A DNA stretch of 64,000 nt, from NCBI GenBank assembly GCA_032716605.1, contig CM064538.1:20107682-20171681 (forward strand), read 5' to 3'. The notes beneath the pieces are model-generated. The model saw only the letters and a program-made list of their open reading frames with translations, was not told the DNA's origin and ran no database searches. Positions 1 through 11,729 of this stretch are shown piece after piece (position 1 is the first letter of the stretch; the number at the start of each line of letters is the position of its first letter). Made by a program: the position numbers and the translations under genes. Source of the stretch: Paralithodes platypus. Lineage: Eukaryota; Arthropoda; Malacostraca; Decapoda; Lithodidae.

Positions 1-1689
1 TTTTACATACAACTGAGGTTAAGCTAATTGGACGATAGTTACTGGGTAGGGATTTGCTGCCTTTTTTGAATATCGGTGTTACGTTGGCTAGCTTCCACTG
101 ATCAGGCATAGTTCCAGACTGCAAGGATTTATTGAATAGTAATGTCAGTGGTTTGGAGAGCTCATTCTTAGCTTCCTTTAGAACTCTAGGCGAGATTGTA
201 TCAGGTCCTGGCGTTTTATTTACCTTGAGTTTATCTAAACAATTCAATACTTCTCTCTCTGTAACGGTGATATTGCTTAGAACATCTGAATTATCAATCT
301 GAATCGGCGATGGTGTAGGGATATCACTGAGGTCTTCTGTTGTAAAAACTGATGCAAAGAAGGTATTGAGGGCATTACTCATTTGTACTTCGTCTTTGGT
401 GTATTCTCCTTTTTCATCGACTAACGGTCCAACAGTTGAAGTAACTACTTTTTTCTTTCTGATATAACTATAGAATTCTTTCGGGTTTGTTTTACTTTGA
501 TTCGCAATATGTAACTCTAAGGTCTTTTTACTTTGCTTAATTAACTTTTTGGCTTTGCGTCGTAGCTCTACAAATTTCACCCGTTCTTCGTCATTTTGTG
601 AGGATTTTAATCTATCATTAGCACATTTTTAGCAAGCAGGCAGTTTGAAATATCTTTATTCCACCATTTGGGCTTATTATTATGGCCTGGACGCCGTATT
701 TTCGATGGTATGCAGTCTTGCACTGCTTTTAGGTAAGTGGTTTCGAATAACTTCCAAGATGTATTTATGTCGTTATTGTTAATTAAAAAGCTCCAGTCAG
801 TTTCTTTAAACATAGCTCTAAGTTTATGGAAGTTTGCTTTCTTGAAATTAGGGACTTTTTCGATGCTACTATTTGGTTCGTTACTAGTAAACTTTAAAGT
901 GAAAGTTATCGTACGATGGTCGCTGTTACTGAATTCATCACCAACATTCAAATTCTCTATCAATTCTTCTTTTGTTGCAAGTACAATGTCAAGAACGTTA
1001 TTACCACGGGTCGGCATTCGAACAAATTGATAAAGCGAACTCTCTTGCAAGTTCGTATACAAGTCATGTCCGGAGTGTGAAGTAAGAGTATCGCCCCACT
1101 TGGTCACAGGTAAATTAAAGTCGCCAAAAATTACGGTATCTTGTGAGTTACTTACATCTGCAATTTGTTCGTAAATTTCTCGGTCAGTTTGCACTGATTG
1201 AGCTGGAGGTCTGTATATTAACGCAAGTATTATTTTTGTACCTTTATTATTCTTTATTAGCACAAAAGATGTGTCGACGTTCACAATTTGAGGTTTTGAC
1301 ACGAGGGTCGGGTTAAGACTTTCTTTGATATAAAATAAAACGCCACCTCCATTTTTATTTATTCGGCTGTTCTCAAACATTACATAACCGGGAAGTGAAT
1401 ACTCTGCTAAAAAGTCTCTATCTTGTGTATTGAGCCAAGATTCTGTTATGCCAATCACATCATAATTTTCTGTAAACACTAGTTCCTCTAAATCTGAAAA
1501 TTTATTGCGTATGCTACGAGCGTTTGCATAGAAAACCTTTAAAGTTGCGGATTTAGAACTCGCAGATCGTTCTTTCATCGAATTTTTGGTTCTGGTCGGA
1601 TCTACATTTACATTCATGGCTGTCCTCGGTCCTCGGTCGTTATCCCTGACGGTTTTGAATTTGGGTCGTGTTGGTGGAGCTTTATCCAA
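1..1689 (-). pseudogene. LINE ORF2: endonuclease and N-terminal reverse transcriptase
   Basis: Would nick target DNA and prime reverse transcription from the nick. The first 360 codons (1689-607) form an APE-like endonuclease with the motifs YANARSIRNK, ITESWLN, LIYRPPAQS, FGDFNLPVTKW and NSDHRTITF, so the metal-binding Glu, Asp and His residues are present. The frame stops at 607-609. Coding continues in another frame from about 626 to base 1 without a stop and shows KTPGPDTISPRVLKE, NVTPIFKKG and NYRPISLTSV, the start of a CR1/L2-type RT. The shift falls in a run of five T at 626-630, so one missing base explains it; this may be real or a sequencing error. The open frame begins at TTG and stays open upstream into the end of ORF1, so the true start is unclear. 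The RT palm and C-terminus lie outside the window. Confidence 0.85.
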
Positions 1690-1715
1690 ATTCGCGGTTC
1701 TTGACGGATTAGTAT

Positions 1716-2753
1716 TTAATTCCTTTGTAGATTGCCGTCCTCGCTGTCTTCGGTCCTCCTTCCTGGTTGTCCTGTGCCGAGTCGATTTCTTCTCCGAAAA
1801 TCCTTCACCGCATCGTTGAGAAGACGCCCAAAACGCGCTGCTCCCACCTGGTTCAGATGAACTCCATCGTCCGAAAACAAATAGTCATCGTAGTAGAAAT
1901 TGTCCCAGGTGTCGACGAATCCCACGTTCTCCTTCCTGCAGAGGTTTGCTAGACAACGATTTGTGCTGGTGGCTATGTTGTAAAATCGGCTCTCTACACC
2001 GAGCCGGGGGACGATTCCTGAGACGATGATCCTTGATGACTTCTCCTTAAACGACTTGATCAGCTGCTGGTACTTTAAAAGCAAATCTTCCGACCGGGTT
2101 CGCTGTATATCGTTGGATCCAACGTGGATGACGTACATTGTATTAGCAGGGGCCAGCTTTGATACTTCGTCAACTGCTGCAACTACGTCATCCACACCAC
2201 CACCAGGGATACAAAAACGCTTCCTGGTCTTAGGTGCCCTGGCGCAAAACTCTGTGAGCTGACCACGTATCATCGAGTCTCCCACGAGCCGGACTTCTTC
2301 TATTTCCTCTTCGTCATCTGAGTCTGCGAGTATCTGGAAACGGTTTTGACACTCGGTAATCGGTATGTGTTTCCTGGTCTTGGGGCAAACGTTGTTCCTC
2401 ACGACACGGAAGTTGTCTTGAGGGGGAAGAGAGTCGCTATTTGTATCTTGAGTATCGGAAACATCAGCTGAAATGGCTACTGTAGGCGTTGAATTGTTGG
2501 CAGTTGACGTTGGGGCGTTGGTGGCTGCTGGAGTTGCGGTGACAATTGGAGTTTGTGGCACTCCAACGTTGAGTGTTACAAACTCTTGGAGTGATTCCAG
2601 CTTCATGGTGAGGACGTTGATCTTGTTGTAGGCTTCATCTAATTTCACTGTAAAATTCTCTCGTTGCTGGCAGAGCCGGCAGACTTGAAGATCGATAGTA
2701 GCAAACATGGACTCACCAAACCTACCGGCGCAGTTCGCACAAGCGCGAGGCAT
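1716..2753 (-). CDS. LINE ORF1: zinc-binding, coiled-coil and SGNH esterase protein
   Basis: About 345 residues from the ATG at 2753. The N-terminus has two Cys pairs (CANC and CRLC, about residues 5-30) that look zinc-binding, then a short amphipathic stretch (KLDEAYNKINVLTMKLESLQ) that could form a coiled coil. Next comes a Thr/Ala/Pro-rich linker, then an SGNH hydrolase domain over roughly residues 155-325. Block I is VGDSMIRG with the catalytic Ser, block III is HVGSNDI with Gly and Asn, and block V is DDGVHLN with the Asp and His. CR1-type LINEs are known to carry an esterase in ORF1; its role in transposition is not settled. The frame is uninterrupted and all catalytic residues are visible. 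A longer start at a GTG four codons upstream is possible, but ATG is preferred. Confidence 0.85.
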   Translation of the reverse strand: MPRACANCAGRFGESMFATIDLQVCRLCQQRENFTVKLDEAYNKINVLTMKLESLQEFVTLNVGVPQTPIVTATPAATNAPTSTANNSTPTVAISADVSDTQDTNSDSLPPQDNFRVVRNNVCPKTRKHIPITECQNRFQILADSDDEEEIEEVRLVGDSMIRGQLTEFCARAPKTRKRFCIPGGGVDDVVAAVDEVSKLAPANTMYVIHVGSNDIQRTRSEDLLLKYQQLIKSFKEKSSRIIVSGIVPRLGVESRFYNIATSTNRCLANLCRKENVGFVDTWDNFYYDDYLFSDDGVHLNQVGAARFGRLLNDAVKDFRRRNRLGTGQPGRRTEDSEDGNLQRN

Positions 2754-2769
2754 GGTGACAGTCACTTTC

Positions 2770-3085
2770 TTCAGATCACTTCACTCACTTAAAAAACAAT
2801 TCACTCACTTTACAACACTTCACTCACTTTAAAAACACTTCAATCACTTCAACCGAAAACAAATATGCTGAAATACGCAGAAATAGGATATCAGGGGTGA
2901 TAGCCTAACCGAAAACAAAAATGTTGAGATACGCAGAATTAGGCTTCCAGGGGCGATAGCCTAACCAAAAGTTTTTTTTTAAATTGAAATACGCAATAAT
3001 AGGCTACCAGCGTTGAATAGCCTAACCGAATATAATAAAATTGAAATTCGCAGAAATAGGCTACCAGGTGTGATAACCTAACCTT
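2770..3085. repeat. Two tandem repeats in the LINE 5' leader
   Basis: Positions 2770-2850 hold about four copies of an 18-20 bp unit based on CACTTCACTCACTTTAAAA. Positions 2850-3085 hold about four diverged copies of a roughly 60-bp unit, each with an AATACGCAGAAATAGGC-like core and ending in TAGCCTAACC. Their position just upstream of ORF1 suggests 5' UTR or promoter monomers; that role is inferred. Confidence 0.65.
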
Positions 3086-4030
3086 AAACAAATATATGTA
3101 TAACAGAATATGTAACTAAATATACAATTCACCAAATAGAGATTATATAAAAATAAAGTGTGACTGCACACAAGGGGTTAATATACTGTGTCAACAGATG
3201 ACCCTGGTGTCACTGTAGCCTAGTAAAGCAGTAGCCTACTCTTTTTAGATAAAAAAGTGTATCAGTCAAAGGTTATTACAAGATCGTGCAAGCAACAACT
3301 AAAATTACAGATATATATAGCTACAGTAGGATACTAAATACAATATCTACAAGAGTTAATAATAAAACAGATTGGCTGGCTATAGGCTAGGCTAGGTTTG
3401 GGTTAGGTTAAAAGCTTGGCAGGTTGGGTTAGGCTAGGTTAGTTTGTACAAATACCACCCTTAGCTTAAAGTAAAATCAGTCTGAGGAGAAAAAGTCAAG
3501 AATATATCTAGGGGGAAAAGATAAATGAATGCACTTAAATTTGGTACAAAATTTGCTGGAATTTAATATGTATAATCCCCAAAAAAGGTTTGTTTACAAA
3601 ATGGTGTCGGCGTTAGTCCCTGTAGGCGGTTAGTTAGTAAACAATATTGTTTATTAGCAAATTAATATGCAAAGCTTTACTTACATACAAGGCAGTTAAA
3701 TAGATACTTACTACAGTAGGTAATGGGTAAAATTAGGGGCTACGATTTTATATAAAATAGTAATAAGAGAGCGTTTGTTTACAAAGCAAAACAAAACAAT
3801 AGATGGCGCTAGTGGCGCCCTGTCCGAGCAGGAGTCTTGTGATAAACACAAAGTTTATCAGTCAATACACAGCGAAATATCGTGCAGTGTTACTTACTAA
3901 GCTACAGTATGGTTAAACGTGCTCTTAACCACCTTTCATGCACAAGAATGAAGAGGATGAGTAGTTAATACTCAAATTATGATCGATATCGTGAGAGCGT
4001 TGACAGAGCGTCCGCAGCGTCTGGCGGTAG
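3086..4030. other. Gene-free AT-rich stretch
   Basis: No coding frame or recognised element. A short segment at 3378-3440 has scattered TTAGG/TAGGC words (GGGTTAGGCTAGGTTAG) resembling degenerate arthropod telomere repeat, but it is not a regular array. The word TAGCCTA recurs here as in the neighbouring LINE leader. Confidence 0.5.
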
Positions 4031-4036
4031 CACGGG

Positions 4037-4039
<3 letters not shown>

Positions 4040-4093
<54 letters not shown>

Positions 4094-4138
4094 TAATAAG
4101 AGAGTAAAAGTACAGGAGAGAGAGAGAGAGAGAGAGAG
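4040..4138. repeat. (GA)n microsatellite
   Basis: Two (GA)n tracts separated by about 35 bp. The Ser/Leu-rich open frame on the opposite strand is a translation of the repeat, not a gene. Confidence 0.9.
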
Positions 4139-4217
4139 AAGTATAATGTAAGGACGAACTAAACGTGACATTGACAGCGAATTAGGGAGAATTATGTGAC
4201 GCCCTCTGCAGCCAAAG

Positions 4218-4405
4218 TAGTGTGTGTGTGTATTGTGTATGTGTGTTATTGTGTGTGTGTTATTTTGTGTTTGTGTGTGTGTTATTGTATGAGTGTGTGT
4301 GTGTTTTGTTATTAAAATATGATGTTGTTTATGGGATTGGTGTTTGTGTGTGTTATTCTGTGTTTGTGTGTGTTTGTGATAGTATTATTGTGGTGGTGTT
4401 GATGA
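4218..4405. repeat. (GT)n-rich tract
   Basis: Imperfect GTGTGTGTTATTGTGT repeats that grade into the 34-bp minisatellite downstream. The shared words (TTATTGTGT, GTGTTTGTG) suggest the minisatellite grew out of this tract; that is inference. Confidence 0.7.
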
Positions 4406-7400
4406 TGTTTATGGTATTAATGTGGCGGTGTTTGTGACGCTTTTATTGTATCAACCCATTGACTGCGGGGACCGTTCTGGAACGCCATGGCAATTTATAG
4501 CAATTTATAGGCTTTTAAAGCCTGTGGAGACGAGTCCGAGTGAGCGGGAGCACAGCAGGCCCTCGTCCGCTCTCCAGCCAGGCGGCCGCGGCACTAAGGG
4601 ATATCAGCCATGTCTCACTAGACATATGCAGCGCTGCCAAAGGCAAATGGAGCACGACAGTAGCAACATTTGCTCAGTATTAGCAAATATTTGCCGATGG
4701 CTATGGTAGCGCTGCGGATGAACCCTGCGCGCTACGAACCTCATTTTGGTGTCATTTTGAAGCTATTTTCTTCTAGTTTTTGGCTGAATACATTTCATAT
4801 CATTCAGACACTTGCTCAATCATTCAGGAGTGCCTGAATGAGCCCTAATATAGCGGAAATATTCCTGCAGCATAAGTGTTAATGTGATGGTGTTTGTGAC
4901 GCTTTTATGGTATTATTGTGTTGGTGTTTGTGACGCTTTTATGGTATTATTGTGTTGGTGTTTATGACGCTTTTATGGTATTTTTGTGGTGGTGTTTGTG
5001 ATGCTTTTATGGTATTATTGTGGTGGTGTTTGTGACGCTTTTATGGTATTATTGTGTTGGTGTTTATGACGCTTTTATGGTATTTTTGTGGTGGTGTTTG
5101 TGACGCTTTTATGGTATTATTGTGTTGGTGTTTGTGATACTTTTATGGTATTATTGTGTTGGTGTTTGTGACGCTTTTATGGTATTATTGTGGTGGTGTT
5201 TGTGACGCTTTTATGGTATTATTGTGGTGGTGTTTGTGATGCTTTTATGGTATTATTGTGTTGGTGTTTGTGATGTTTTTATGGTATTATTGTGTTGGTG
5301 TTTGTGACGCTTTTATGGTATTATTGTGTTGGTGTTTGTGACGCTTTTATGGTATTATTGTGTTGGTGTTTGTGATGCTTTTATGGTATTATTGTGTTGG
5401 TGTTGTGATGCTTTTATGGTATTATTGTGGTGGTGTTTGTGACGCTTTTATTGTATTATTGTGGTGGTGTTTGTGATGCTTTTATGGTATTATTGTGTTG
5501 GTGTTTGTGACGCTTTTATGGTATTATTGTGTTGGTGTTTGTGATGCTTTTATGGTATTATTGTGTAGTGTTTGTGACGCTTTTATGGAATTATTGTGTT
5601 GGTGTTTGTGACGCCTTTATGGTATTATTGTGTTGGTGTTTGTGATGCTTTTATGGTATTATTGTGTTGTTGTTTGTGACGCTTTTATGGTATTATTGTG
5701 TTGGTGTTTGTGACGCTTTTATGGTATTATTGTGTTGGTGTTTGTGATGCTTTTATGGTATTATTGTGTTGGTGTTTGTGATGCTTTTATGGTATTATTG
5801 TGTTGGTGTTTGTGACGCTTTTATGGTATTATTGTGTTGGTGTTTGTGACGCTTTTATGGTATTATTGTGTTGGTGTTTGTGATACTTTTATGGTATTAT
5901 TGTGGTGGTGTTTGTGACGCTTTTATGGTATTATTGTGGTGGTGTTTGTGACGCTTTTATGGTATTATTGTGGTGGTGTTTCTGATGTTTTATGGGATTA
6001 TTGTGTTGGTGTTTGTGACGCTTTTATTGTATTATTGTGTTGGTGTATGTGATGCTTTTATGGTATTATTGTGTTGGTGTATGTGATGCTTTTATGGTAT
6101 TATTGTGTTGGTGTTTGTGACGCTTTTATGGTATTATTGTGGTGGTGTTTGTAACACTTTTATGGTATTATTGTGTTGGTGTTTGTGACGTTTTTATGGT
6201 ATTATTGTGGTGGTGTTTGTGATGCTTTTATGGTATTATTGTGGTGGTGTTTGTGATGCTTTTATGGTATTATTGTGTTGGTGTTTGTGACGCTTTTATG
6301 GTATTATTGTGTTGGTGTTTGTGATGCTTTTATGGTATTACTGTGTAGGTGTTTGTGACGCTTTTATGGTATTATTGTGTTGGTGTTTGTGATGCTTTTA
6401 TGGTATTATTGTGTTGGTGTTTGTGACGCTTTTATGGTATTATTGTGTTGGTGTTTGTAATGCTTTTATGGTATTATTGTGGTGGTGTTTGTGACGCTTT
6501 TATGGTATTATTGTGTTGGTGTTTGTGACGCTTTTATGGTATTATTGTGTTGGTGTTTGTGATGTTTTTATGGTATTATTGTGTTGGTGTTTGTGACGCT
6601 TTTATGGTATTATTGTGTTGGTGTTTGTGACGCTTTTATGGTATTATTGTGTTGGTGTTTGTGACGCTTTTATGGTATTATTGTGTTGGTGTTTGTGATG
6701 CTTTTATGGTATTATTGTGGTGGTGTTTGTGATGCTTTTATGGTATTATTGTGTTGGTGTTTGTGATGCTTTTATGGTATTATTGTGTTGGTGTTTGTGA
6801 CGCTTTTATGGTATTATTGTGGTGGTGTTTGTGACACTTTTATGGTATTATTGTGTTGGTGTTTGTGACGTTTTTATGGTATTATTGTGGTGGTGTTTGT
6901 GATGCTTTTAGGGTATTATTGTGGTGGTGTTTGTGATGCTTTTATGGTATTATTGTGTTGGTGTTTGTGACGCTTTTATGGTATTATTGTGTTGGTGTTT
7001 GTGATGCTTTTATGGTATTATTGTGTTGGTGTTTGTGACGCTTTTATGGTATTATTGTGTTGGAGTTTGTGATGCTTTTATGGTATTATTGTGTTGGTGT
7101 TTGTGACGCTTCTATGGTATTATTGTGTTGGTGTTTGTGACGCTTTTATGGTATTATTGTGTTGGTGTTTGTAATGCTTTTATGGTATTGTGGTGGTGTT
7201 TGTGACGCTTTTATGGTATTATTGTGGTGGTGTTTGTGACGCTTTTATGGTATTATTGTGTTGGTGTTTGTGATGTTTTTATGGTATTATTGTGTTGGTG
7301 TTTGTGACGCTTTTATGGTATTATTGTGTTGGTGTTTGTGACGCTTTTATGGTATTATTGTGTTGGTGTTTGTGACGCTTTTATGGTATTATTGTGTTGG

Positions 7401-9700
7401 TGTTTGTGATGCTTTTATGGTATTATTGTGGTGGTGTTTGTGATGCTTTTATGGTATTATTGTGGTGGTATTTGTGATGCTTTTATGGTATTAGTGTGGT
7501 GGTGTTTGTGATGCTTTTATGGTATTATTATGTTGGTGTTTGTGATGCTTTTATGGTATTATTGTGGTGGTGTTTGTGATGCTTTTATGGTATTATTGTG
7601 GTGGTATTTGTGATGCTTTTATGGTATTGTGGTGGTGTTTGTGACGCTTTTATGGTATTATTGTGGTGGGGTTTGTGGCGCTTTTATGGTATTATTGTGG
7701 TGGTGTTGTGACGCTTTTATGGTATTATTGTGTTGGTGTTTGTGATGCTTTTATGGTATTATTGTGGTGGTGTTTGTGATGCTTTCATGGTATTATTGTG
7801 TTGGTGTTTGTGATGCTTTTATGGTATTATTGTGTTGGTGTTTGTGATGCTTTTATGGTATTATTGTGTTGGTGTTTGTGATGCTTTTATGGTATTATTG
7901 TGTTGGTGTTTGTGATGCTTTTATGGTATTATTGTGGTGGTGTTTGTGATGCTTTTATGGTATTATTGTGGTGGTGTTTGTGATGTTTTTATGGTATTAT
8001 TGTGTTGGTGTTTGTGACGCTTTTATGGTATTATTGTGTTGGTGTTTGTGATGCTTTTATGGTATTATTGTGTTGGTGTTTGTGATGCTTTTATAGTATT
8101 ATTGTGTTGGTGTTTGTGATGCTTTTATGGTATTATTGTGTTGGTGTTTGTGACACTTTTATGGTATTATTGTGGTGGTGTTTGTGATGCTTTTATGGTA
8201 TTATTGTGTTGGTGTTTGTGATGCTTTTATGGTATTATTGTGGTGGTGTTTGTGACGCTTTTATGGTATTATTGTGTTGGTGTTTGTGATGCTTTTATGG
8301 TATTATTGTGTTGGTGATTGTGACGCTTTTATGGTATTATTGTGTTTGTGTTTGTGATGCTTTTATGGTATTATTGTGTTGGTGTTTGTGACGCTTTTAT
8401 GGTATTATTGTGGTGGTGTTTGTGATGCTTTTATGGTATTATTGTGGTGGTGTTTGTGATGCTTTTATGGTATTATTGTGTTGGTGTTTGTGACGCTTTT
8501 ATGGTATTATTGTGGTGGTCTTTGTGATGCTTTTATGGTATTATTGTGTTGGTGTTTGTGATGCTTTTATGGTATTATTGTGTTGGTGTTTGTGATGCTT
8601 TTATGGTATTATTGTGGTGGTGTTGTGACGCTTTTATGGTATTATTGTGTTGGTGTTTGTGATGCTTTTATGGTATTATTGTGGTGGTGTTTGTGATGCT
8701 TTTATGGTATTATTGTGGTGGTATTTGTGATGCTTTTATGGTATTGTGGTGGTGTTTGTGACGCTTTTATGGTATTTTTTTATGGTGTGTGTGGTGATGC
8801 TTTTATGGTATTATTGTGGTGGTGTTTGTGATGCTTTTATGGTATTATTGTGTTGGTGTTTGTGACGCTTTTATGGTATTATTGTGTTGGTGTTTGTGAT
8901 GCTTTTATGGTATTATTGTGTTGGTGTTTGTGATGCTTTTATGGTATTATTGTGTTGGTGTTTGTGATGCTTTAATGGTATTGTGTTGGTGTTTGTGATG
9001 CTTTTATGGTATTATTGTGGTGGTGTTTGTGACGCTTTTATGGTATTATTGTGGTGGTGTTTGTGATGCTTTTATGGTATTATTGTGTTGGTGATTGTGA
9101 CGCTTTTATGGTATTATTGTGTTTGTGTTTGTGATGCTTTTATGGTATTATTGTGTTGGTGTTTGTGACGCTTTTATGGTATTATTGTGGTGGTGTTTGT
9201 GATGCTTTTATGGTATTATTGTGGTGGTGTTTGTGACGCTTTTATGGTATTGTGGTGGTGTTTGTGATGCTTTTATGGTATTATTGTGTTGATGTTTGTG
9301 ACGCTTTTATGGTATTATTGTGTTGGTGTTTGTGATGCTTTTATGGTATTATTGTGTTGGTGTTTGTGACGCTTTTATGGTATTATTGTGTTGGTGTTTG
9401 TGATGTTTTTATGGTATTATTGTGTTGGTGTTGGTGACGCTTTTATGGTATTATTGTGGTGGTGTTTGTGATGCTTTTATGGTATTATTGTGTTGGTGTT
9501 TGTGATGCTTTTATGGTATTATTGTGGTTGTGTTTGTGATGCTTTTATGGTATTATTGTGTTGGTGTTTGTGATGCTTTTATGGTATTATTGTGGTGGTG
9601 TTTGTGATGCTTTTATGGTATTATTGTGGTGGTGTTTGTGATGCTTTTATGGTATTATTGTGTTGGGGTTTGTGATGCTTTTATGGTATTATTGTGTTAG
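4406..9700. repeat. 34-bp minisatellite, roughly 140 copies
   Basis: Tandem array of a 34-bp unit read as GACGCTTTTATGGTATTATT followed by GTGTTGGTGTTTGT. Two positions are strongly dimorphic: GACGC or GATGC, and TGTTGG or TGGTGG. Indel variants are rare. The CpG-to-TpG alternation fits deamination. Some stretches repeat at higher order: the variant pair GTAACAC...GACGTTTTT near 6152 recurs as GTGACAC...GACGTTTTT near 6832, 680 bp or 20 units later. The first units are split by the insertion at 4451-4882. Confidence 0.95.
4451..4882. mobile_element. piggyBac-like MITE inserted in the minisatellite
   Basis: A 432-bp non-repeat segment with no coding frame interrupts the 34-bp array. The left end reads TCAACCCATTGACTGCGGGG; the right end, reverse-complemented, reads TTAACACTTATGCTGCAGG. 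The two ends are imperfect inverted repeats bounded by TTAA (the left copy mutated to TCAA). An unfilled array unit at 4411-4420 contains ATTAATGTGG, so a TTAA target existed in the unit. TTAA duplication with CCC/CAC-starting ends is the piggyBac signature. No transposase is present. Confidence 0.65.
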
Positions 9701-9734
9701 GCAGCCCTGTATGATTCACATGGTTTGCAGGCAC

Positions 9735-9769
9735 ACACAGGCACAAGTACGCACACACACACACGCACG

Positions 9770-9837
<68 letters not shown>

Positions 9838-10107
9838 CACTAAAAATAAGCCATAGTGTTAAAATTAAACGCCCTCAAGAGACCGTAAACAGCCTAAACT
9901 ACCAAACTTATAGTGGAGAGAGAGAGAGAGAGAGAGACTAAACAAACCTGGAAAATATAAACAAATTATTAATATTTCTTCCGCTAAAGAAATCTGGCGC
10001 GCGCGAGAGAGGGAAAAATGTAAAGATAAATTTAATAAGTACCTTGGTTTAAATTTGAATATTTGCGGAAAATCAGAGGTGTGGAAGAATCGTTATTAAA
10101 ACTTAAT

Positions 10108-10193
<86 letters not shown>

Positions 10194-10195
10194 GG
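9735..10195. repeat. (CA)n and (GA)n microsatellites
   Basis: (CA)n at 9735-9840, short (GA)n at 9915-9935 and a long (GA)n at 10110-10190, separated by about 170 bp of AT-rich DNA with no coding signal. Confidence 0.9.
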
Positions 10196-10552
10196 TGTGA
10201 GTGATTGTGAGGCTAAGAGAGGGAGACGGGGGGAGTATGTTATTATGTGAGAGAGAGAGAGAGAGGGGGGGTGAGTGTGTGAGTGAGTGACTGTGAGGCT
10301 AAGAGAGGGAGAGGGGGGAGGAGAATGTTAGTGAGAGAGAAAGAGAGAAAGGCATAATATAAAAGACAGAAAGAGAAATAAAGTAGAAATATAGGACAAA
10401 TGAAGAAGAAGAGAGTTAAAGCCGGTATCACACTCGCACTGTTTCCCTCAAAACTGGTCTGGCAGCTTATGAGGGCAACATTTACAATATTTCGGTCACC
10501 CAAATTCATCTAGAAACAGTCTAGTTTCCATTACCAGTGTAAAATATTCCAG
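10196..10552. other. GA-rich duplicated stretch, no gene
   Basis: A segment containing GTGAGGCTAAGAGAGGGAGA occurs twice (about 10207-10230 and 10289-10312) in GA-rich DNA. The rest, to 10552, shows no feature I can name. Confidence 0.5.
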
Positions 10553-11283
10553 AAGTGATACCTGCTTTTGTTTATCTCTCTCTGTGGGTTGTATCCATTC
10601 CGCCCCATTCCGCCTATTGTTTTAAGATGTTTATCCCCATCCAGGTGTCGATTTTTACCTGGCGAGCGATAGCGAGCCACTGTATTTTGGGTAACGAGTT
10701 AGACAGCTGGCTAAATTCATAAATTTTTCTGTAGAAAAATGTATACGGCGAAGCCGTATTTCTCCATAAAATGCTGGTTCGCTATTGCCCCTTCCCACTG
10801 ATGCGATTTCATACTATTTTCATCGCAGACACCAAGAAATGGGCACATTTGTGACATGTCGCAACTAAATCTTGAGCCCTCGCATGATAATCGTTTGACT
10901 CGCAAGGCCTCCTCGCAAGGGCCCTCGCGGGTCATCGCAAATGTTCGGATTGTTCAAAATTTGGGACGAGGACTTGCGAGGGGTTCAAACCCTCGCAAGC
11001 ATCGTCGAACATTGCCGAGGGATCGGCGAGACCCTTGGAGATCCTCGGCGACATCGGCGAGACATCGACGAGGGGTGTCGCACAAAAAAAAAAGCGTCGC
11101 CGAGATTATACCCGCCACGGGTATAATTCGCAGAGGCGTGCAAAGGGCTGTGCGACGTAGATGAATGCTCGGAAAACTCGGAAAACACCTCGCAGAGGCC
11201 AAAGAGCACCTGGGGCGAGGTGGGTAAAAAAAAAGGATTAGGCCTATAGTGACCCTGTCAACCCTTTTTTCTATGCACCTCTC

Positions 11284-11714
11284 GTAAGGGGGTTCACCTG
11301 TTTTTTTTTCTCTTTCTCTCCTTTTATCTCTTTCTCTGACTTGTATCCATTTGGCCTCATTCAGCCAACTGTTTTAAGACGTTTATCCCCATTCAAGTAT
11401 CGATATCTTCCTGGCGAGCGATAGCGAGCCAGCATTGTATGGAGAAATCCGGCTTTGCTGGAGACATTTTTCTACCAAATAATGTACAAATTTAGCTTGC
11501 TCTCATAACAAAAATTATATATGTTGGCTCGCTACCGCTCACCAGGAAAATATTGAAACCTGGATGGGGGTAAACGTCTTAAAACAGTAGGCTAAATGGG
11601 GCCGAACGGATACAAGGCAAAGAGAGCCGGAAAGAAAGAGAACACAAACAAAAAGCGAGGAGAGAGGGAGAGGGAGAGAAAGAGAGAAAAAAAAAGCGAG
11701 GTGGACTCAATTAA
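11284..11714. mobile_element. Family A foldback element
   Basis: Left end GTAAGGGGGTTCACCTG, then CATTCAGCCAACTGTTTTAA, the core CCTGGCGAGCGATAGCGAGC, the hairpin TCCGGCTTTGCTGGA, the opposite-strand core GGCTCGCTACCGCTCACCAG, ATGGGGCCGAACGGATACAA, and a right end near AATTAAG at 11711. Arms of about 130 bp are inverted copies of each other. Confidence 0.75.
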
Positions 11715-11729
11715 GCCGTAACATAAACA

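Larger units (their letters stand above)
1..3085 (-). mobile_element. CR1-like LINE, 3' part beyond the window
   Basis: Non-LTR retrotransposon read on the minus strand: a tandem-repeat 5' leader (2770-3085), ORF1 with an esterase fold (2753 down to 1716), then ORF2 with endonuclease and the start of reverse transcriptase (about 1710 down to 1). ORF1 and ORF2 lie in different frames and abut or overlap near 1716. The esterase ORF1 plus APE-type endonuclease plus CR1/L2-type RT start is the usual architecture of the CR1 group. The element is nearly intact except for one frameshift near 626-630. Confidence 0.85.

Noticed and set aside
3378..3440. Interstitial telomere array
   Set aside because: Only scattered TTAGG/TAGGC words without a regular 5-bp period.
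4406..9700. CRISPR-like direct repeats
   Set aside because: Units are contiguous 34-bp tandem copies with no unique spacers, in eukaryotic sequence. The 21-, 48- and 50-bp arrays are likewise spacerless.
10856..11209. Overlapping Arg/Ser-rich frames on both strands
   Set aside because: They lie in the CG-word-rich end of an inverted-repeat element. Several mutually overlapping frames are open because stops are rare in such sequence.
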